Under the pieces are notes generated by a model that was given only the letters and a program-made list of their open reading frames with translations, made no database searches and had not been told where the DNA came from. A program made the position numbers and the translations under genes. From Bacillota bacterium (GTDB taxonomy: Bacteria > Bacillota > DTU025): 6,547 nucleotides of DNA. This document shows, one piece after another, positions 5,258 through 6,547 of the stretch. Within the stretch, counting starts at the first letter, position 1. Each line of letters begins with the position of its first letter. The stretch lies in the NCBI GenBank assembly GCA_012842765.1, contig DUWJ01000138.1, forward strand, positions 1-6,547. Direction: 5' to 3'.

Positions 5258-6412
5258 GATATATGGCGGCAGTGACTTATCCCAATCTAGCGAGTTGTAT
5301 CTGCGCATGACACTGAGAAGATCACCTATGTCTATGGCTTCAACAACATTTCCGTCGCGCCCTACCACTGTTCTGGCCTTGAACATCGAGTTGAGAACAG
5401 CCTCTTCAGTCGCCTCAACCACTGCAAAAAAGAGTGCGGATATCGCATCGCCCGCGACGACCTCTGCACTGAGCGTTGCAGGCTCTGAATGTGGAACACG
5501 GAAGGCTGTTGAGAAGGCTATGAAGAAATCGCCTGACCCATTGCTTCCATAGAACCCTGTTCGGGCAAGGCCGAGGCTGGCCCTTGCCGCCAGTCGCCTC
5601 AGCTGCCGCTGGTCCAATGGGGCATCAGAAGCTACAACCACCATAACAGAGCCATCATCAAGTTGTTCCCGAGAGCCATTGTCGAAATGCTCCTGATAGG
5701 TATAATGTCCGAGCTCCCGCCCGACAGGCGCTCCGTTTACCGTAAGGACTCCGCCGAAGTTGGACTGGACCAACACTCCGATGGTGTATCCGCCCAGGCT
5801 GTTCGGGACGACTCTGGACGCCGTGCCAATTCCGCCTTTCCACCCCATGCAACTGCTTCCTGTGCCTGCGCCCACAGCTCCCTCTTCGACCAGCCCAGTC
5901 TTCGCAGATTCAAGGGCGTCGTACACATGTTCCTTCCGGACATGCCTTCCCTGAATATCGTTCAAGTAGCCGTCATTCACCTCCCCAACCACGGGGTTGA
6001 CAGTACTCGTTGAGATGCCGATATCACCATTTCGCTCAACAGACCATTCAATCAATGCATCGGCGACAAGACCTACGTTCAGAGTATTCGTGAGCAATAT
6101 AGGCGTTTCCAGCACACCTGTCTCGTTAATTTGGTGAATGCCTACGGACTTGCCATAGCCATTGAAAACATAGGCTGCCGCAGGCGCCTTCTCACGGAAA
6201 ACATTGCCCCCATGGGGACGAATTGCCGTCACTCCTGTTCTGGCAGGACCCTTCCCGGGAACAAGCTCGCCCTCGCCGTGCACTACAGTGCAATGGCCAA
6301 CCATGACCCCATCCACATCTGTAATGGCATTAAACTCTCCGGGCGAAAAGATGCCCGTGTGTATCCCTATCTCCCTGGCCCTAGGCCTACTTGCTTCTGA
6401 AACGCCACACAT
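5252..6412 (-). CDS. P1 family peptidase (DmpA-like, Ntn-type aminopeptidase/esterase)
   Basis: A 386-residue enzyme of MEROPS family S58 (DmpA, BapA). Family members cut themselves before a Ser or Thr and use the freed residue as nucleophile to release N-terminal amino acids from peptides, amides or esters. Visible marks: GEFNAITDVDGVMVGHCT near the N-terminus, VVGEVNDGYLND (141-152), GAGTGSSCMGWKGGIGTASR (181-200), and SNGSGDFFIAFST, in which Gly292-Ser293 is the expected cleavage and nucleophile site. All key motifs are intact and the length is normal. No signal peptide is seen, so it is probably cytosolic. I prefer the ATG at 6410-6412 because AGGTG (6422-6426) is 9 nt upstream; the ATG at 6419-6421 abuts that site, and the GTG at 6485-6487 has no site and overlaps the preceding gene. 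The gene follows that partial gene by 40 nt. Substrate range cannot be predicted. Confidence 0.94.
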   Translation of the reverse strand: MCGVSEASRPRAREIGIHTGIFSPGEFNAITDVDGVMVGHCTVVHGEGELVPGKGPARTGVTAIRPHGGNVFREKAPAAAYVFNGYGKSVGIHQINETGVLETPILLTNTLNVGLVADALIEWSVERNGDIGISTSTVNPVVGEVNDGYLNDIQGRHVRKEHVYDALESAKTGLVEEGAVGAGTGSSCMGWKGGIGTASRVVPNSLGGYTIGVLVQSNFGGVLTVNGAPVGRELGHYTYQEHFDNGSREQLDDGSVMVVVASDAPLDQRQLRRLAARASLGLARTGFYGSNGSGDFFIAFSTAFRVPHSEPATLSAEVVAGDAISALFFAVVEATEEAVLNSMFKARTVVGRDGNVVEAIDIGDLLSVMRRYNSLDWDKSLPPYIS

Positions 6413-6452
6413 TGAAAACATCACCTGCCCGTGGATTCTCAGTTTTGCACTT

Positions 6453-6547
6453 TCACTTCTCTGCTGATTCTTGTGCTTCCTCAACACTGAAGGCGCAATC
6501 GTAAAATGCGGCCTGAAGCCCGATATCGCCCACGTGTTCTCCTATGA
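6453..6547 (-). CDS. C-terminal end of an unidentified protein (partial)
   Basis: A frame open from the window edge encodes 30 complete residues before TGA (6453-6455). They include HVGDIGLQAAFYDCAFSVEE and end in QESAEK. The composition is balanced, with an amphipathic acidic C-terminus, as in a normal globular protein, unlike the other two frames. The stop lies 40 nt ahead of the preferred peptidase start, consistent with an upstream operon partner. Too little is present to name a family. The claim rests only on the open frame, composition and position. Confidence 0.5.
   Translation of the reverse strand, partial: IGEHVGDIGLQAAFYDCAFSVEEAQESAEK

Noticed and set aside
6413..6487. N-terminal extension of the peptidase from a GTG at 6485-6487
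   Set aside because: No ribosome-binding site, overlap with the upstream partial gene, and 25 extra residues that the family does not have.

Overview
The window looks like a piece of the chromosome of an anaerobic, amino-acid-oxidising bacterium. Strong GGAGG-type Shine-Dalgarno sites, frequent GTG/TTG starts, and a four-subunit ferredoxin-dependent 2-oxoacid oxidoreductase of the type common in Clostridia-like Bacillota (also Synergistota and relatives) suggest this. The phylum is inferred from gene style and is not proven. Every convincing gene lies on the minus strand, so transcription runs from high to low coordinates.

Layout in transcription order: (1) 6547-6453, C-terminal tail of an unidentified gene; (2) 6412-5252, a P1/DmpA-family self-cleaving aminopeptidase, ending in a perfect 20-bp palindrome over its stop codon and then a probable bidirectional terminator near 5180-5216; (3) about 5175-4561, a stretch with no recognisable gene, bounded by two terminator-like hairpins, holding a doubtful 36-codon reading frame and traces of possible decayed coding sequence; (4) 4560-4320, the probable promoter/leader of the next operon, with a cluster of GAAC/GTTC repeats and an inverted repeat; (5) 4319-1560, korD-korA-korB-korC, tightly packed or overlapping; (6) 1500-313, a fold-type I PLP aminotransferase 59 nt behind korC and probably co-transcribed; (7) 312-204, a short spacer with two competing hairpins; (8) 203-1, the 5' end of a probable maltokinase (N-terminal cap domain) running off the window.

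Functional reading: the aminotransferase would convert an amino acid to its 2-oxo acid. The Kor complex would oxidise a 2-oxo acid with CoA to an acyl-CoA, CO2 and reduced ferredoxin. The upstream peptidase could supply amino acids but appears to be a separate transcription unit. The 2-oxo acid could be 2-oxoglutarate or a branched-chain/aromatic keto acid; sequence alone does not settle this. I see no new defence, mobile or RNA-guided system. The least explained parts are the 4561-5180 stretch and the non-coding repeats and palindromes around the peptidase stop and the kor leader.
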